Assembly: GCF_028369295.1 (NCBI RefSeq)
Contig: NZ_JAQMYP010000004.1
Span: 62,001-126,000, forward strand
Origin: Streptomyces sp. HD
Lineage (GTDB): Bacteria > Actinomycetota > Actinomycetes > Streptomycetales > Streptomycetaceae
Reading direction: 5' to 3'
DNA length: 64,000 nt
Shown here one piece after another: positions 36,601-45,779 of the stretch. Position numbers and translations under genes: made by a program. Position 1 is the stretch's first letter. Every line of letters starts with the position of its first letter. The notes beneath the pieces were generated by a model. The model saw only the letters and a list, made by a program, of their open reading frames with translations, was not told where the DNA came from and ran no database searches.

Positions 36601-39600
36601 AGTCCAACCTCGGGCACACCCAGGCGGCCGCGGGCGTCGCCGGGGTCATCAAGATGGTGATGGCGATGCGCCATGGCGTGCTGCCGCGCACCCTGCACGT
36701 CGATACGCCGTCGCCCCATGTGGACTGGACCTCGGGCCGAGTGGAGCTGCTGACCTCCTCCCGCCCGTGGCCGACCACCGGCCGCCCACGCCGAGCCGGT
36801 GTCTCGGCGTTCGGGATCGGAGGCACCAACGCCCACGTCATCCTCGAACATGTCCCGGAGCCCGCGGAGCCCGCGGAGCCCGCGGAGCCCGCGGAGCCCG
36901 CGGAGCCCGCGGAGCCCGCGGAGGCCGCGGAGGCCGCGGAGCACGCGGAGGCCGTCGAGCACGCGGAGCACGCGGAGGCAGCCGAGCCCGCGGAGCCCGC
37001 CGAGCACGCGGCGTCCCACGCCGGGCCGACTCCCGGGGCCGTGGCGTCCGACGCCGGGTCTGCCCCCGTCCCCCCGGTGCCCTGGCTGATCTCCGCGGCC
37101 GACGAGACCGCACTGCGCGCCCAGGCACGGCGGCTGGCGGCCTGGGTGGCGGCCCGCCCCGACGTGCCGATGACCGACACCGGCTTCTCCCTCGCCATGT
37201 CGAGGTCCGCGCTGCCCCACCGGGCGGCGGTGTCGGCCGGTGACGCGGACGGCATGGTGGACGCCCTGCGCATCCTCGCCCGCGGCGAGCGCGGCGGCAC
37301 GACCTTCCAGGGCGTAGCGGACGACACCGGCCCTCGTACGGCGTTCCTCTTCACCGGGCAGGGCGCTCAACGGGTGGGCATGGGAAGGGAGTTGAGCGAG
37401 GCGTTCCCGGTCTTCGCCGCCGCGCTCGACGAGGTGTGCCGTGAGCTGGACCGCCATCTGGAGCACCCGCTGCGCACGGTGATGTTCGCCGACCCCGCAG
37501 CAGTCGAGGCCGCGCTGCTCGACCGTACGGACTTCACCCAGACCTCGCTGTTCGCCTTCGAGGTGGCGCTGTTCCGCCTTCTGGAGTCCTGGGGCGTCCG
37601 TCCGGACTTCCTCGCGGGACACTCGGTCGGCGAGCTGGCTGCGGCACATGTCGCCGGTGTGCTGGACCTCGCCGACGCCGCGGAACTCGTCGCCGCCCGA
37701 GGCCGTCTGATGCAGGCGCTCCCGGCGGGCGGATGGATGGTGGCACTGCACGCGGCGGAGGACGAGGTGGCCGCGCTCCTCGCGCAGTCCGGGCTCGCGG
37801 GACGGGTCGCGATCGCCGCGGTGAACGGGCCCCGCTCCGTCGTCGTCTCCGGTCCTGGCGAGGACGTGGGCTCCTTCGCCGACCGGTTCGCCGCACAGGG
37901 ACGACGAGTCGTACGACTGCGGGTGAGCCACGCCTTCCACTCCCCGCTCGTGGAGCCGATGCTCGACGAGTTCCGCCGTGTCGCCGAACGGCTGACGTTC
38001 CGGCCGCCGCGGATCCCGGTCGTCAGTGCCGTGTCGGCGGGCCTGGGGGAGGACCTGTGCTCCGCGGAGTACTGGGTGCGGCATGCGCGTCTGCCGGTCC
38101 GGTTCGCGGACGCGGTGCGGTGGCTGCACGACGCGGGTGTCGCGGCGTACCTGGAACTCGGGCCGCGCCCCGTGCTGACGGCGGCCGCCGAGGACTGCGT
38201 CGCGGCGGCCGCGGGGGGCCGGGAGCCGGAGCCGGTGCTCGCCGCGAGTGTCCGGCCGGGCCAGCCGGAGTCGTTGCTGGCCGCGACCGTCCGGCCGGGC
38301 GAGCCGGAGCCGGAGACCCTGCTGTCCGCCCTGGCCCAGCTCCATGTACGCGGAGCGGGCGTCGACTGGCCCGCCGTGTTCGCCGGCAGCGGGGCGCGCC
38401 GCGTGGACCTGCCGACGTACGCCTTCCAGCGCCGCAGGTACTGGCTGGACCCCCCGAGCACGACGGACGGCGCCGCCACGGTGACCCGCGCCCAGGGCCA
38501 TCCGCTGCTGGGCCCGGCCTTCACACTGCCGGACACGGGCGGCGCGGTGCTGTCCGGGCTGCTCTCCGCCGAGACCCAGCCATGGCTGGACGACCATGTC
38601 GTCGCCGGTGTGCGTCTGGTGCCCGCGACGGCCTTCGTGGAGATGGCTGTCCGCGCCGGGGACCAGCTGGGGTGCGGGGGAGTGGAGGACCTGGTCGTCC
38701 TGGCACCGCTCACGCTGCCCACCGGTGCCGCGGTGTGCGTCCAGGTCGTGGTCGGCCCCGCCGACGCCGAGGGCCGGCGCTCGGTCGACATCCATGCCCG
38801 CCCCGGGAATCCGGAATCCGCCGCGGACGACTCCGACGTGCCGTGGACTCGGCACGTCACAGGAGTACTGGCGAGCGTGCCGAAGACAGCTGAACGCGAC
38901 TTCCCCGAGGGCGACTTCACGGTGTGGCCGCCCCAGGACGCCGCCGAGCTGGATCTCACGGACGCCTACGACACGGTGGCGGACGACGGCATCGTCTACG
39001 GGCCCGCCTTCCAGGGCGTCCAGGCGATCTGGCGGCGGGGCGGGGAACTGTTCGCCGAGGTACGGCTGCCCGAGCGGGGGGCCGATCAGGCGGCCCGGTT
39101 CGCGATGCATCCGGCGCTGTTCGACGCCGCCCTGCACGTCGTCCTGCTGGCCGCGTCCGGTCCCGGCTCGGAGCCGGCGCCGGTCCGGGTGCCGTTCGGC
39201 TGGAGCGGGGTGCGTCTGTACGCCGGCGGAGCCACGGAACTGCGGGTGCGGCTGACCGAACAGGGCGCGGACTCCGTCTCGGTGACCATGGCCGACCCGA
39301 CGGGCAGGCCGGTCGCCACCGTCGGCTCCCTGACCACCCGGGAACTCCCCGACCTGCGGCGGGATTCCGTCGAGGACCTGGTCCGGCGCGCACTGCTGAG
39401 CCCCGACTGGGTGCCCGTCGAGACACCCGACAGCGCGCAGGGCGGCCTCTGGACCACCGTCGGCCCCGACGACCTGGGCCTCGCCGCGCTGCTCCCCGGC
39501 CTCACCCACCCGGCGGATGCCGTCGGAACCAGGCCCGACCTGGTGGTGGCCACGGCAGTGGGTCTCGTGGACGACCCCGATCCGGTGTCCGGGACACACG

Positions 39601-42218
39601 ACCTCACCGCCAGGATGCTCAGGACGTTGCAGAACTGGCAGGACGACCCCGCCTCGGCGGGGGCCCGGCTGCTGGTCCTGACGCGCAACGCCACCGCCGC
39701 CGTACCCGATCTGGCCGGGGCCGCCGTCTGGGGGCTGGTGCGCACGGCGCAGTCGGAGATGCCCGGACAGGTCGTGCTGGTCGACGTGGACGGGCACCCG
39801 GAGTCCCTACGACGACTCCCTGCGGCCGTGGCCACGGGCGAGCCCCAGATGTCCATCCGGGTCGGCCGGACGACGGTGCCCAGGCTGGCGAGGACCAACC
39901 CCGGCACCGGCCCCGGCACCACCCTCGGCACCACCCTCGGCACCGGCCTCGGCCCCGGTACCGGCACCACCCTCGGCACCACCCTCGGCACCGGCCTCGG
40001 CCCCGGTACCGGCCCCGGCTTCGGCACTACCCCCGGCTCCGGTGCCGGCTTCGGTACCACCCCCGGCTCCGGTGCCGGCTTCGGCACTACCCCCGGCTCC
40101 GGTGCCGGCTTCGGCACTACCCCCGGCTCCGGTGCCGGCACCACCGGATTCGGTGAGCAGGGCACGGTCCTGATCACCGGCGGCACCGGCGCCCTCGGCC
40201 TGGAACTGGCCCGGCACCTGGTCACCGCCCATGGCGTACGGCATCTGCTGCTCACCGGACGTCGCGGTCCGGCGGCGCCCGGGGCGGCCGAACTGCGCTC
40301 CGCCCTGGAGGACTTGGGCGCCCGGGTCCGCATCGTCGCCTGCGACGCGGCCGACCGTGCCGCGCTCGCGGACGTGATCGGCGCGAGCGAGCCGCCCCTG
40401 TCCGCCGTGGTCCACGCGGCCGGAGTGCTCGACGACGGCGTCCTGGCGAGACTGACCCCCGAACGCCTGGCCACCGTGCTGCGGCCGAAGGCCGACGCTG
40501 CCTGGAACCTGCACGAACTGACCCGGGAACTCGACCTCTCGGCATTCGTGATCTTCTCCTCGGCCTCGGGCCTGCTGGGCCGTCCCGGGCAGGGAAACTA
40601 CGCGGCCGCGAACTCCTTCCTGGACGCCCTGGCCCGCCACCGCACCGCCCATGGGCTGCCCGCGCAGTCACTGGCCTGGGGGCTGTGGGAGCACTCCGGC
40701 GGCATGGCCGCCCAACTCCGGCAGGGCGTACGGCCCCAGGCCGCCGACGACGGCTTCCCCGCACTGTCCCCCGAAGCGGGCCTGGCCCTCTTCGACGCGG
40801 CCCTGCGACAGGGGGAACCCGTGCTGGCGCCCTTCCTCCTGGACCGGGCCGCACTGCGGTCCGCCGGCACGCCCGTGCCGCCTCCGCTGCGCGAGCTGAT
40901 CCCCTCCGGCCGGCCCGGCATCGCGTCCGGACCACACGCCCGGGTCGGAGAGCGAGCCGCGGAGCAACCCGGCTCGTGGCGCAGCCGGTTGGCCGACCTG
41001 CCCGCCGGGGAACGCGAGGGAACCCTCTCCGCGCTGGTCCGCCAGGCCGTGGCCGAAGTCCTCGGCTACCCCGACGCCGACGCGCTGCCATCCGGAAAGG
41101 CCCTCACCGACCTCGGGTTCGACTCCCTGATGGCGGTCCAGGTCCGCGACCGGCTGAGCCACGCCTGCCAGATCCGGCTTCCCGCCGCCGTCGTCTTCGA
41201 GCACCCCACGACCCAGGCGCTGACCCGGCACATCCTGGACCTGCTCGGCGAACTGCCGGAAACGGAAGGGGAATCGGAGGAAGCGGCGGCAGCCCCGGGC
41301 GACCGGCCCACGTACAGCCTTGCCGCCATCTACCAGGCGCTCTGCGCGGCCGGCCGATTCGTCCCGGCGATGCACCTGCTGCTCAGCGCCTCCTGGGCCC
41401 TGCCCACCTTCGACGCCTCCGAGAGCGGGGAGCGAGCCCTGCCGCCCCTGCGCCGGACCAGCGGCGGCGGGGGACCGGTGCTGGTCTTCTTCCCGGGACT
41501 CCAGCCCCGGCTCGACTTCCCCGGCGGGGAGTACGCGCAGTTCCAGCGCTGCTTCGACGGCGAGTCGGAGATCATCGAGTTCCGGCATCCGGGACTGGAC
41601 GAAGGCGACGCCGTACCCGCCGACCTGGAGGCGCTGGCCCGCACCCAGGCCGAGGCCGTACTGCGGCACGTGGGGGACCGGCCCTTCGTCGTCATCGGCG
41701 TGTCCAGCGGCGGCGCCGTCGCCCATGCCGTGACCCGCCGCCTCGAAGCACACGGCGCGCCGCCGCTCGCCCAGGTCCTTCTCGACACCTACCTCGTCAA
41801 CGACCGGAACCACGGCAAGGACTGGCTCCTGGCGCTGCCGGCCACCATCGCGCCGCTGCTCGGTACGAGCCGGTACTCGGCGGACGAGAACACCGGGCTG
41901 GCCGCGATGGGCGCGTACACACGGCTGTTCCTCGACTGGGCGCCGGAACCGGTGGCCACCAGGACACTGCTGGTCCGCGCCACCGAACCGACACCGCAGA
42001 TGGCGGCCGGGCCCGACGCCAACCACTGGCAGACCTCCTGGCCCCTGCCGCACGACTGCGTGGACGTCGCCGGGGACCACTTCGGCTTCCTCCAGGAGCA
42101 CGCCCGGACCACGTCCGAGGCCGTACGCGCCTGGATCGGCTCCCTCGGCTCCCTCGGCCCCGTCGGAGGCGGTGCGGTCCGGGCGCACACCCTCGGCGAA
42201 AAGGGGGCGGACCAGTGA
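33642..42218 (+). CDS. Type I PKS: aryl-CoA-ligase loading, ACP, KS-AT-DH-KR-ACP-TE
   Basis: A 2858-residue megasynthase. Order: acyl-acid ligase (~20-525; [27 protein letters not shown]), ACP1 (Ser583), KS (DTACSSS, Cys816; [18 protein letters not shown]), AT (GHSVGE, Ser1328; HAFH at 1430-1433, predicting malonyl-CoA), DH (H1652 in [11 protein letters not shown]; Asp1828), KR ([10 protein letters not shown] motif, B-type; Tyr2320), ACP2 (Ser2495) and TE (GVSSGG, Ser2688; His2813). There is no ER. One extension module with a loading ligase suggests iterative use, giving an aryl polyene-like chain. ATG 33642 is chosen because the ligase domain begins there. Its stop overlaps the chorismatase start. 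Two tandem-repeat tracts lie in linkers. Confidence 0.93.
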   Translation: MLSEELIRPVSRLLETHAERTPDRLAFSDSTRGVSYVELELRTARLAAHLARVGVGRGDRVAFCLGTSVETAESCLAVLRTSAVGVPLNPRTSDAELAQLLADSGASVVIVDPARLARVKRLPPRCRPSHVLLTGADPVPADAPASTVLFSDVAGTDTADRPRDDLGLDETAWLLYTSGTTGRPKGVMSTQRGALWSVAACYAPLLGLCADDRLLWPLPLFHSFGHSLAILGTVTVGASTHLTGDLLAPGDLLHQVRASVGHPDGPFTMLAGVPTTYRQLTLATADFGDTGPKRTGLRVAVVAGAPSSVRLRQSVESLLGAPLLDFYGSTETCGAIAISRPNEPSAEGSCGQPVPGVQVRLVDPRSGEPVAADGEGEVWVRSPGIMTGYRDQPEATAAALVDGWYRTGDMGRWAEHGSLTLTGRVTEMIIRGGENIHPAEIEDVLLSCPGVADAVVIGAPHPVLGEVPVAGVVPGAESLDLTQVQARCRALLAEHKVPVTIRRIESVPRTASGKITRTAVVLDLPRPDAPSGADPDDPSPAEPPASPDALLATVLDETAALCGAEPGQRPAADRAFTDLGLTSVGAVTLVERLGALTGLRLPDTLVFDRPTPAEVARHIWAELTTTQNPGAGTAVRRAVRDPADDPVVIVAMSCRFPGDVGSPEDLWHLVSEEGDAISGFPADRGWDLEALYDPDPDGLGTSYTRHGGFLHRAADFDTGLFGISPREALATDPQHRLLLETSWEVLERAGIDPLSLRGSDTGVFVGLMFDDYATRFDGPHELEAHLGIGSAGSVASGRISYTFGFHGPAVTVDTACSSSLVSMHSAVEALRSGRCSLALAGGVTVMATPKSFVMFSRQRGLAPDGRCKSFSSSADGTGWSEGAGMVLLERLSDARRNGHPVLAVLRGCAVNSDGASNGLTAPSGQAQQRLIEQALDSGGLRPGDVDAVEAHGTGTTLGDPIEAHALLATYGQGRTPEQPPLWLGSVKSNLGHTQAAAGVAGVIKMVMAMRHGVLPRTLHVDTPSPHVDWTSGRVELLTSSRPWPTTGRPRRAGVSAFGIGGTNAHVILEHVPEPAEPAEPAEPAEPAEPAEPAEAAEAAEHAEAVEHAEHAEAAEPAEPAEHAASHAGPTPGAVASDAGSAPVPPVPWLISAADETALRAQARRLAAWVAARPDVPMTDTGFSLAMSRSALPHRAAVSAGDADGMVDALRILARGERGGTTFQGVADDTGPRTAFLFTGQGAQRVGMGRELSEAFPVFAAALDEVCRELDRHLEHPLRTVMFADPAAVEAALLDRTDFTQTSLFAFEVALFRLLESWGVRPDFLAGHSVGELAAAHVAGVLDLADAAELVAARGRLMQALPAGGWMVALHAAEDEVAALLAQSGLAGRVAIAAVNGPRSVVVSGPGEDVGSFADRFAAQGRRVVRLRVSHAFHSPLVEPMLDEFRRVAERLTFRPPRIPVVSAVSAGLGEDLCSAEYWVRHARLPVRFADAVRWLHDAGVAAYLELGPRPVLTAAAEDCVAAAAGGREPEPVLAASVRPGQPESLLAATVRPGEPEPETLLSALAQLHVRGAGVDWPAVFAGSGARRVDLPTYAFQRRRYWLDPPSTTDGAATVTRAQGHPLLGPAFTLPDTGGAVLSGLLSAETQPWLDDHVVAGVRLVPATAFVEMAVRAGDQLGCGGVEDLVVLAPLTLPTGAAVCVQVVVGPADAEGRRSVDIHARPGNPESAADDSDVPWTRHVTGVLASVPKTAERDFPEGDFTVWPPQDAAELDLTDAYDTVADDGIVYGPAFQGVQAIWRRGGELFAEVRLPERGADQAARFAMHPALFDAALHVVLLAASGPGSEPAPVRVPFGWSGVRLYAGGATELRVRLTEQGADSVSVTMADPTGRPVATVGSLTTRELPDLRRDSVEDLVRRALLSPDWVPVETPDSAQGGLWTTVGPDDLGLAALLPGLTHPADAVGTRPDLVVATAVGLVDDPDPVSGTHDLTARMLRTLQNWQDDPASAGARLLVLTRNATAAVPDLAGAAVWGLVRTAQSEMPGQVVLVDVDGHPESLRRLPAAVATGEPQMSIRVGRTTVPRLARTNPGTGPGTTLGTTLGTGLGPGTGTTLGTTLGTGLGPGTGPGFGTTPGSGAGFGTTPGSGAGFGTTPGSGAGFGTTPGSGAGTTGFGEQGTVLITGGTGALGLELARHLVTAHGVRHLLLTGRRGPAAPGAAELRSALEDLGARVRIVACDAADRAALADVIGASEPPLSAVVHAAGVLDDGVLARLTPERLATVLRPKADAAWNLHELTRELDLSAFVIFSSASGLLGRPGQGNYAAANSFLDALARHRTAHGLPAQSLAWGLWEHSGGMAAQLRQGVRPQAADDGFPALSPEAGLALFDAALRQGEPVLAPFLLDRAALRSAGTPVPPPLRELIPSGRPGIASGPHARVGERAAEQPGSWRSRLADLPAGEREGTLSALVRQAVAEVLGYPDADALPSGKALTDLGFDSLMAVQVRDRLSHACQIRLPAAVVFEHPTTQALTRHILDLLGELPETEGESEEAAAAPGDRPTYSLAAIYQALCAAGRFVPAMHLLLSASWALPTFDASESGERALPPLRRTSGGGGPVLVFFPGLQPRLDFPGGEYAQFQRCFDGESEIIEFRHPGLDEGDAVPADLEALARTQAEAVLRHVGDRPFVVIGVSSGGAVAHAVTRRLEAHGAPPLAQVLLDTYLVNDRNHGKDWLLALPATIAPLLGTSRYSADENTGLAAMGAYTRLFLDWAPEPVATRTLLVRATEPTPQMAAGPDANHWQTSWPLPHDCVDVAGDHFGFLQEHARTTSEAVRAWIGSLGSLGPVGGGAVRAHTLGEKGADQ
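36850..37000 (+). repeat. 9-bp repeat coding for Pro-Ala-Glu tract in the PKS
   Basis: A GAGCCCGCG unit repeated about six times, then drifting (GCC, CAC variants), lies directly after the KS domain and codes for PAEPAEP-type sequence. This post-KS linker is naturally variable in PKSs, but a pure tandem repeat is unusual. It should form a stiff, extended spacer before the AT linker. Confidence 0.85.
39915..40136 (+). repeat. 48-bp x2 plus 30-bp x4 tandem repeats inside the PKS reductive region
   Basis: Two identical 48-base units (39915-39962, 39963-40010) are followed after six bases by four near-identical 30-base units (from 40017). The latter code for [10 protein letters not shown] each. 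The tract lies between the structural and catalytic halves of the KR domain, just before [13 protein letters not shown]. Related KRs have only a few residues here. Confidence 0.9.
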
Positions 42219-43225
42219 TACCCCTGCTGAGACCACTTGCCGCTCATGAGTCACCCCCGGTGAATCCGGAGGAATTCCCGGCACTCGGCGTGATCAACTA
42301 CACCACTCGACATCTCGGCCCCGTGATCCGCGACGGAATTCCGCAGCTGGACATTCACATGTCCCATACGACCCGTGACGGCTTCACGGAGGTGTGGCCG
42401 GCCCAAGGCACCGTGCTGTCCGGTGAGGACCGGGGAATCGTCCATGCCCGCGACGGCGTCCACATGTTCTGCGCCGGCCGGATGGCCCCCGCTCCCGCCT
42501 ACGTCAAAACCGCCCGTGACGCGTATATGACCGCCTTGGACCTCCTCGCCTCGGCCGGCTACACCGACGTATTCCGGGTCTGGAACGTCATCGGACGCAT
42601 CAACGACGACAACGCCGAAGGGCTGGAGATCTACCGGGACTTCTGCCGGGGGCGCGCCGAGGCATTCGAGGCGTGCGCTCCGGAAACCTCGCAGATACCG
42701 GCGGCCAGCGGAGTGGGCGCACTGGGCGAGGGCATCTCCTTCTACCTCCTGGCCGCACGTCCCGGACGTACGACCAGTATCGAGAACCCTCTCCAAGTCC
42801 CCGCGTACCGCTATCCCGTACGGTACGGGCCGAAATCGCCCACCTTCGCCCGGGCCACCCATCTGCGGCCCAGGCCGGCCGAGGCGAACGGCGCCGACCG
42901 GATCTATGTCTCCGGTACGGCGGCCATCCGCGGACACGAAAGCCTGCACATCGGCGATGTCGAGGCCCAGTGCCGGATGTCGCTGGCGAACATCGCCCGC
43001 CTGCTCGCCCCGGGGAACATCACCCGGCACGGCCTGAGCGGCCCCGCCGGACTGACGTCGATGCGCCAGGCCCGGGTCTATGTCAGGGAACAGGCCGACA
43101 TTCCGCTGGTGCGACGCCTTTGCCACGAGGCGTTCCCCGCCGCGACCGACATCTCATTCCTCAACGTCGACCTGTGCCGCCGGGAACTCCTGGTGGAGAT
43201 CGAGGGGATCGCGCATGACCAGTAA
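42215..43225 (+). CDS. Chorismatase (FkbO/Hyg5 family), probable 3-hydroxybenzoate synthase
   Basis: A 336-residue protein of the chorismatase family, which cleaves pyruvate from chorismate to give 3-hydroxybenzoate (Hyg5 type) or a dihydroxycyclohexadiene acid (FkbO type). Family-like segments include [38 protein letters not shown], a Gln/Glu-rich dimer region and [12 protein letters not shown] at the C-terminus. GTG 42215 overlaps the PKS stop (GTGA) and the 3' end overlaps the halogenase gene by 11 bases. The Hyg5-type product is preferred because the PKS loading module has no ER and the next enzyme is a halogenase that needs a phenol-like ring. Confidence 0.85.
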   Translation: MIPLLRPLAAHESPPVNPEEFPALGVINYTTRHLGPVIRDGIPQLDIHMSHTTRDGFTEVWPAQGTVLSGEDRGIVHARDGVHMFCAGRMAPAPAYVKTARDAYMTALDLLASAGYTDVFRVWNVIGRINDDNAEGLEIYRDFCRGRAEAFEACAPETSQIPAASGVGALGEGISFYLLAARPGRTTSIENPLQVPAYRYPVRYGPKSPTFARATHLRPRPAEANGADRIYVSGTAAIRGHESLHIGDVEAQCRMSLANIARLLAPGNITRHGLSGPAGLTSMRQARVYVREQADIPLVRRLCHEAFPAATDISFLNVDLCRRELLVEIEGIAHDQ

Positions 43226-44498
43226 CGTCAAGGACGTCGACGTCGTAGTGATCGGCGGCGGCCCCGGCGGTTCCGTCGCCGCCGCCACGCTCGCCAAGGC
43301 CGGACGCAGCGTGCTCCTGGTCGAACAGCGGCGATTCCCCCGCTTTCACATCGGAGAGTCGATGCTGCCGTACAGCATGGGACTCTTCGAGCGCATGGGC
43401 ATAGCCGACCATGTCGCGTCCCAGGGATATGTGATCAAACCGGGAGCGGAATTCATCGTGCGGGACGCGGTTTTCCGTATTCCCTTCGCCGACCAGGGGC
43501 CGGACCGGCATCCGGTGACCTATCAGGTGGAACGCTCCCGGTTCGACGCCATGCTGCTCCAGAACGCCCGCGATCAGGGGGCGATGGTGCTGGAGAACGC
43601 ATCGGTCACCGAAGTCCTCTTCGACGACGCCGAACGCGCCGAGGGAGTGCGTTTCCAGGTCGGCGGGCTGACGCGCACGGTGACCGCACGCCATGTGATC
43701 GACGCCGGTGGACGGTCCAGCCGGATCGCCAAACAGTTGGGTCTGCGGCGCATCAACACCAAGCTCCGCAATGTGGCGGTGTTCCGGCACTACAGGGAAT
43801 TCGACGACGGCAACACGCCCGGCCATCGCGGAGACATCCAGATCGGTGCGCACCAGGACGGCTGGGTGTGGGCCATTCCCATCGCGGAGGACCGGATCAG
43901 CATCGGCGCGGTCACCGCCCGCTCCACGGTTCGCGAGTCGAGCCCCGAGGCCGTTTTCGACGAGCATCTCTCCCGTGTGGCACGTATCGGTCAACGGCTT
44001 GCCGGGGTCGTCCCGGATTCCGGCATCAAGGTCGAGACCGACTACACCTACTACGCGGACGACGTCTGCGGGCCGGGCTGGTCCCTGGTCGGCGACGCGG
44101 GCTGCTTCGTCGACCCCATGTTCTCCGGCGGGGTGTTCCTCGCGATGGCGACGGGCATGCGGGCCGCCGAGACGGCCGCGGTCATTCTCAAGGACCCGGA
44201 CTCGGCGGAGATCTGGCAGGCCGGATACGCCAACTTCTTCAAGACCGGCTACGACACCTACATGCGGCTCGTCTACATGTACTACGAGTCCCATTTCAAT
44301 ATGCCGAGCGTCCTCACGCCGGCCGGACTCGGCATTCTGGGCGACCCCTGGTTCGCCCGGCTCGTCAGCGGTGACTTCTGGAGCAAGGAGAACCCGATCG
44401 CCGAATTCCTCCGCGCCCAGCCCCGGTGGAACACCTTCTCCCCTTTCTCGGTGGCCTACGGCTGCCCGGTCTACCCCACCGACACCGAGCCGATGTGA
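43215..44498 (+). CDS. Flavin-dependent halogenase (phenol/ACP-substrate type)
   Basis: A 427-residue FAD enzyme. It has the dinucleotide motif VVIGGGPGGSVAA, RFHIGESMLP, the putative catalytic Lys75 in GYVIKPGAEF, and the halogenase fingerprint WxWxIP as GWVWAIPI. GDAGCFVDPMFSGGV is the second FAD block. Lys plus WxWxIP distinguish it from simple monooxygenases. It overlaps the chorismatase gene by 11 bases. It probably chlorinates or brominates the hydroxybenzoyl unit, free, ACP-bound or in the finished polyketide. A flavin reductase is not encoded nearby. Confidence 0.85.
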   Translation: MTSNVKDVDVVVIGGGPGGSVAAATLAKAGRSVLLVEQRRFPRFHIGESMLPYSMGLFERMGIADHVASQGYVIKPGAEFIVRDAVFRIPFADQGPDRHPVTYQVERSRFDAMLLQNARDQGAMVLENASVTEVLFDDAERAEGVRFQVGGLTRTVTARHVIDAGGRSSRIAKQLGLRRINTKLRNVAVFRHYREFDDGNTPGHRGDIQIGAHQDGWVWAIPIAEDRISIGAVTARSTVRESSPEAVFDEHLSRVARIGQRLAGVVPDSGIKVETDYTYYADDVCGPGWSLVGDAGCFVDPMFSGGVFLAMATGMRAAETAAVILKDPDSAEIWQAGYANFFKTGYDTYMRLVYMYYESHFNMPSVLTPAGLGILGDPWFARLVSGDFWSKENPIAEFLRAQPRWNTFSPFSVAYGCPVYPTDTEPM

Positions 44499-44562
44499 CG
44501 AGAACGGCGCGGACGCCCTGCGGGAACCGCCCCTCTGGACCCACCACGTCCTGACCAGCCCG

Positions 44563-44588
44563 GAGGCGGGCCGCACCGGCCCGGCCTC
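44563..44588 (+). terminator. Hairpin after the PKS operon
   Basis: Arms GAGGCGGGCC (44563-44572) and GGCCCGGCCTC (44578-44588) form a 10-pair stem with one bulged G and a 5-base loop, 65 bases after the halogenase stop. No U-run follows. It probably ends the three-gene transcript. Confidence 0.45.
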
Positions 44589-44725
44589 ATGGCACCGTGA
44601 CTTCCTCGGCCCGGTCACGGACGGTCTGCGAGATCCCGCGGGCCCCGCCCGGAGTGAACGGCGCCTCCACTTGATCCGTACCACTCGTCGTACGGCTCGC
44701 GGACTCGCGGATCACGGAGAGGCAT

Positions 44726-45211
44726 GTGCCACAGCAGTCACACCGAGGAAGCACCGGGCGCCCCGCGCCTGCCGTCCGTCCGGTACGAGGCGCCGCGACG
44801 GCCGGCGGCCTGGTCCTGCTTCTCCTGGCCACCGCGTGCGGCGGAGGCGGCGGCGGGGACCAGGAGAAGACCGCCGCGAAGAGCAGCCCCACGCAGGTAT
44901 CCGCCTCGGCGGCAGGCGTCGTCGCTCCGGCGAAGGTCGAGGTCATCGCCGACCTGACCGGCTGCAAGGTCAAGATCCGGACCGACGCCGAGGAACTGCG
45001 CGAGGGCGTCTGTCACACGGAGAAGGGCGACTACCTCATCACGACGTTCCCCGCGGAGAAGTACAAGCTGACCTGGCTGGACTCGGCCTCCATATACGGC
45101 GGCAAGTACCTCGTCGGCACCCGCTGGGTGGTCAGCGGGACCCCCAAGCTGCTGGAACAGCTCCGCCCCCAGCTGGGCGGCACCATCCAGAACCTGCGCG
45201 GCACGTCCTGA
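44726..45211 (+). CDS. Putative lipoprotein
   Basis: A 161-residue protein with a hydrophobic segment ending in a lipobox (LLATACGGGG), so Cys ~39 is the likely lipid-anchored residue. A Gly/Ser/Thr spacer precedes a ~100-residue domain with two further cysteines (DLTGCKV and EGVCHTE), likely a disulphide. GTG 44726 follows the ribosome site GGAGAGG. I recognise no family. It is convergent with the metal-sensor gene; a metal-binding role is only a thought from context. Confidence 0.7.
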   Translation: MPQQSHRGSTGRPAPAVRPVRGAATAGGLVLLLLATACGGGGGGDQEKTAAKSSPTQVSASAAGVVAPAKVEVIADLTGCKVKIRTDAEELREGVCHTEKGDYLITTFPAEKYKLTWLDSASIYGGKYLVGTRWVVSGTPKLLEQLRPQLGGTIQNLRGTS

Positions 45212-45271
45212 CGGCGTCGGAGATCACCGGCGTCGGTGGTCACCGGCGTCGGCGACCACTGCCGTAGGCGG

Positions 45272-45634
45272 TCACTCCGCCGCGTCGCTGAGCCCCAGCC
45301 GCAGATGCTCGACGTGGTACACGGCCTGGTCGAGCAGCTGGGCGACATGGTGGTCGTGCAGCGCGTACACGACCGACCGGCCCCGCCGCTCGCCCACCAC
45401 CAGGCCGAGATTGCGCAGCAGCCGCAGCTGGTGCGAACAGGCGGACTGCTCCATGCCCACCTCCGCCGCCAACTCCGTGGCCGGCAGCGGACCTTCGCGC
45501 AGGCGCGCCAGGATCAGCAGGCGGGACGGGGTGGAGAGAGCCTGGAGGGTGGTGGCCACCTTGGCGACATTGGCCGCGTCCAGGCGTACGCGCTCGGTGG
45601 ACTCCTGCGCGGTGGTGACAGCTCCATGACCCAT
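45272..45634 (-). CDS. ArsR/SmtB-family metal sensor, CzrA/NmtR-like
   Basis: A 120-residue winged-helix repressor. The recognition helix region is ELAAEVGMEQSACSHQLRLLRNLGLV. The C-terminal helix has the alpha-5 metal site pattern D-x-H-x10-H-x2-H (DHH...YHVEH), exactly as in CzrA and NmtR, so zinc, cobalt or nickel is the likely signal. ATG 45634 is taken as start because the domain begins there; the longer open frame runs through the operator. No metal transporter gene is adjacent. An AT-rich operator lies 28-53 bases upstream of its start. Confidence 0.85.
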   Translation of the reverse strand: MGHGAVTTAQESTERVRLDAANVAKVATTLQALSTPSRLLILARLREGPLPATELAAEVGMEQSACSHQLRLLRNLGLVVGERRGRSVVYALHDHHVAQLLDQAVYHVEHLRLGLSDAAE

Positions 45635-45661
45635 GAGCGGTATCTTACTCGTCGCACCCGG

Positions 45662-45687
45662 ATATATGAATGATCCTTCATGTATAT
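45662..45687. promoter_or_regulatory. ArsR-type operator palindrome
   Basis: ATATATGAA (45662-45670), six bases, then TTCATGTATAT (45677-45687) form an imperfect palindrome in a strongly AT-rich island. It resembles the ATATGAA...TTCATAT operators of ArsR/SmtB proteins. It is placed between the metal-sensor gene and the divergent ada-alkA gene. Confidence 0.65.
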
Positions 45688-45779
45688 GTGGCTGCGGCGA
45701 TCCGCCGGACCCCAGGACAGCCGAGGTTGATGTCGGATTCTCGCCAGCCCGCTCTGTTCCGGTGGCCGATGCTGGACGT

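Noticed and set aside
33459..39797. A 2112-codon open frame antisense to the PKS
   Set aside because: Long antisense frames are expected in high-GC coding DNA. It has no domain and low-complexity Gly/Arg/Val-rich sequence, while the + strand shows every PKS motif.
43215..44498. Simple FAD monooxygenase
   Set aside because: WxWxIP and the Lys in the expected place favour halogenase. Not fully excluded without assay.
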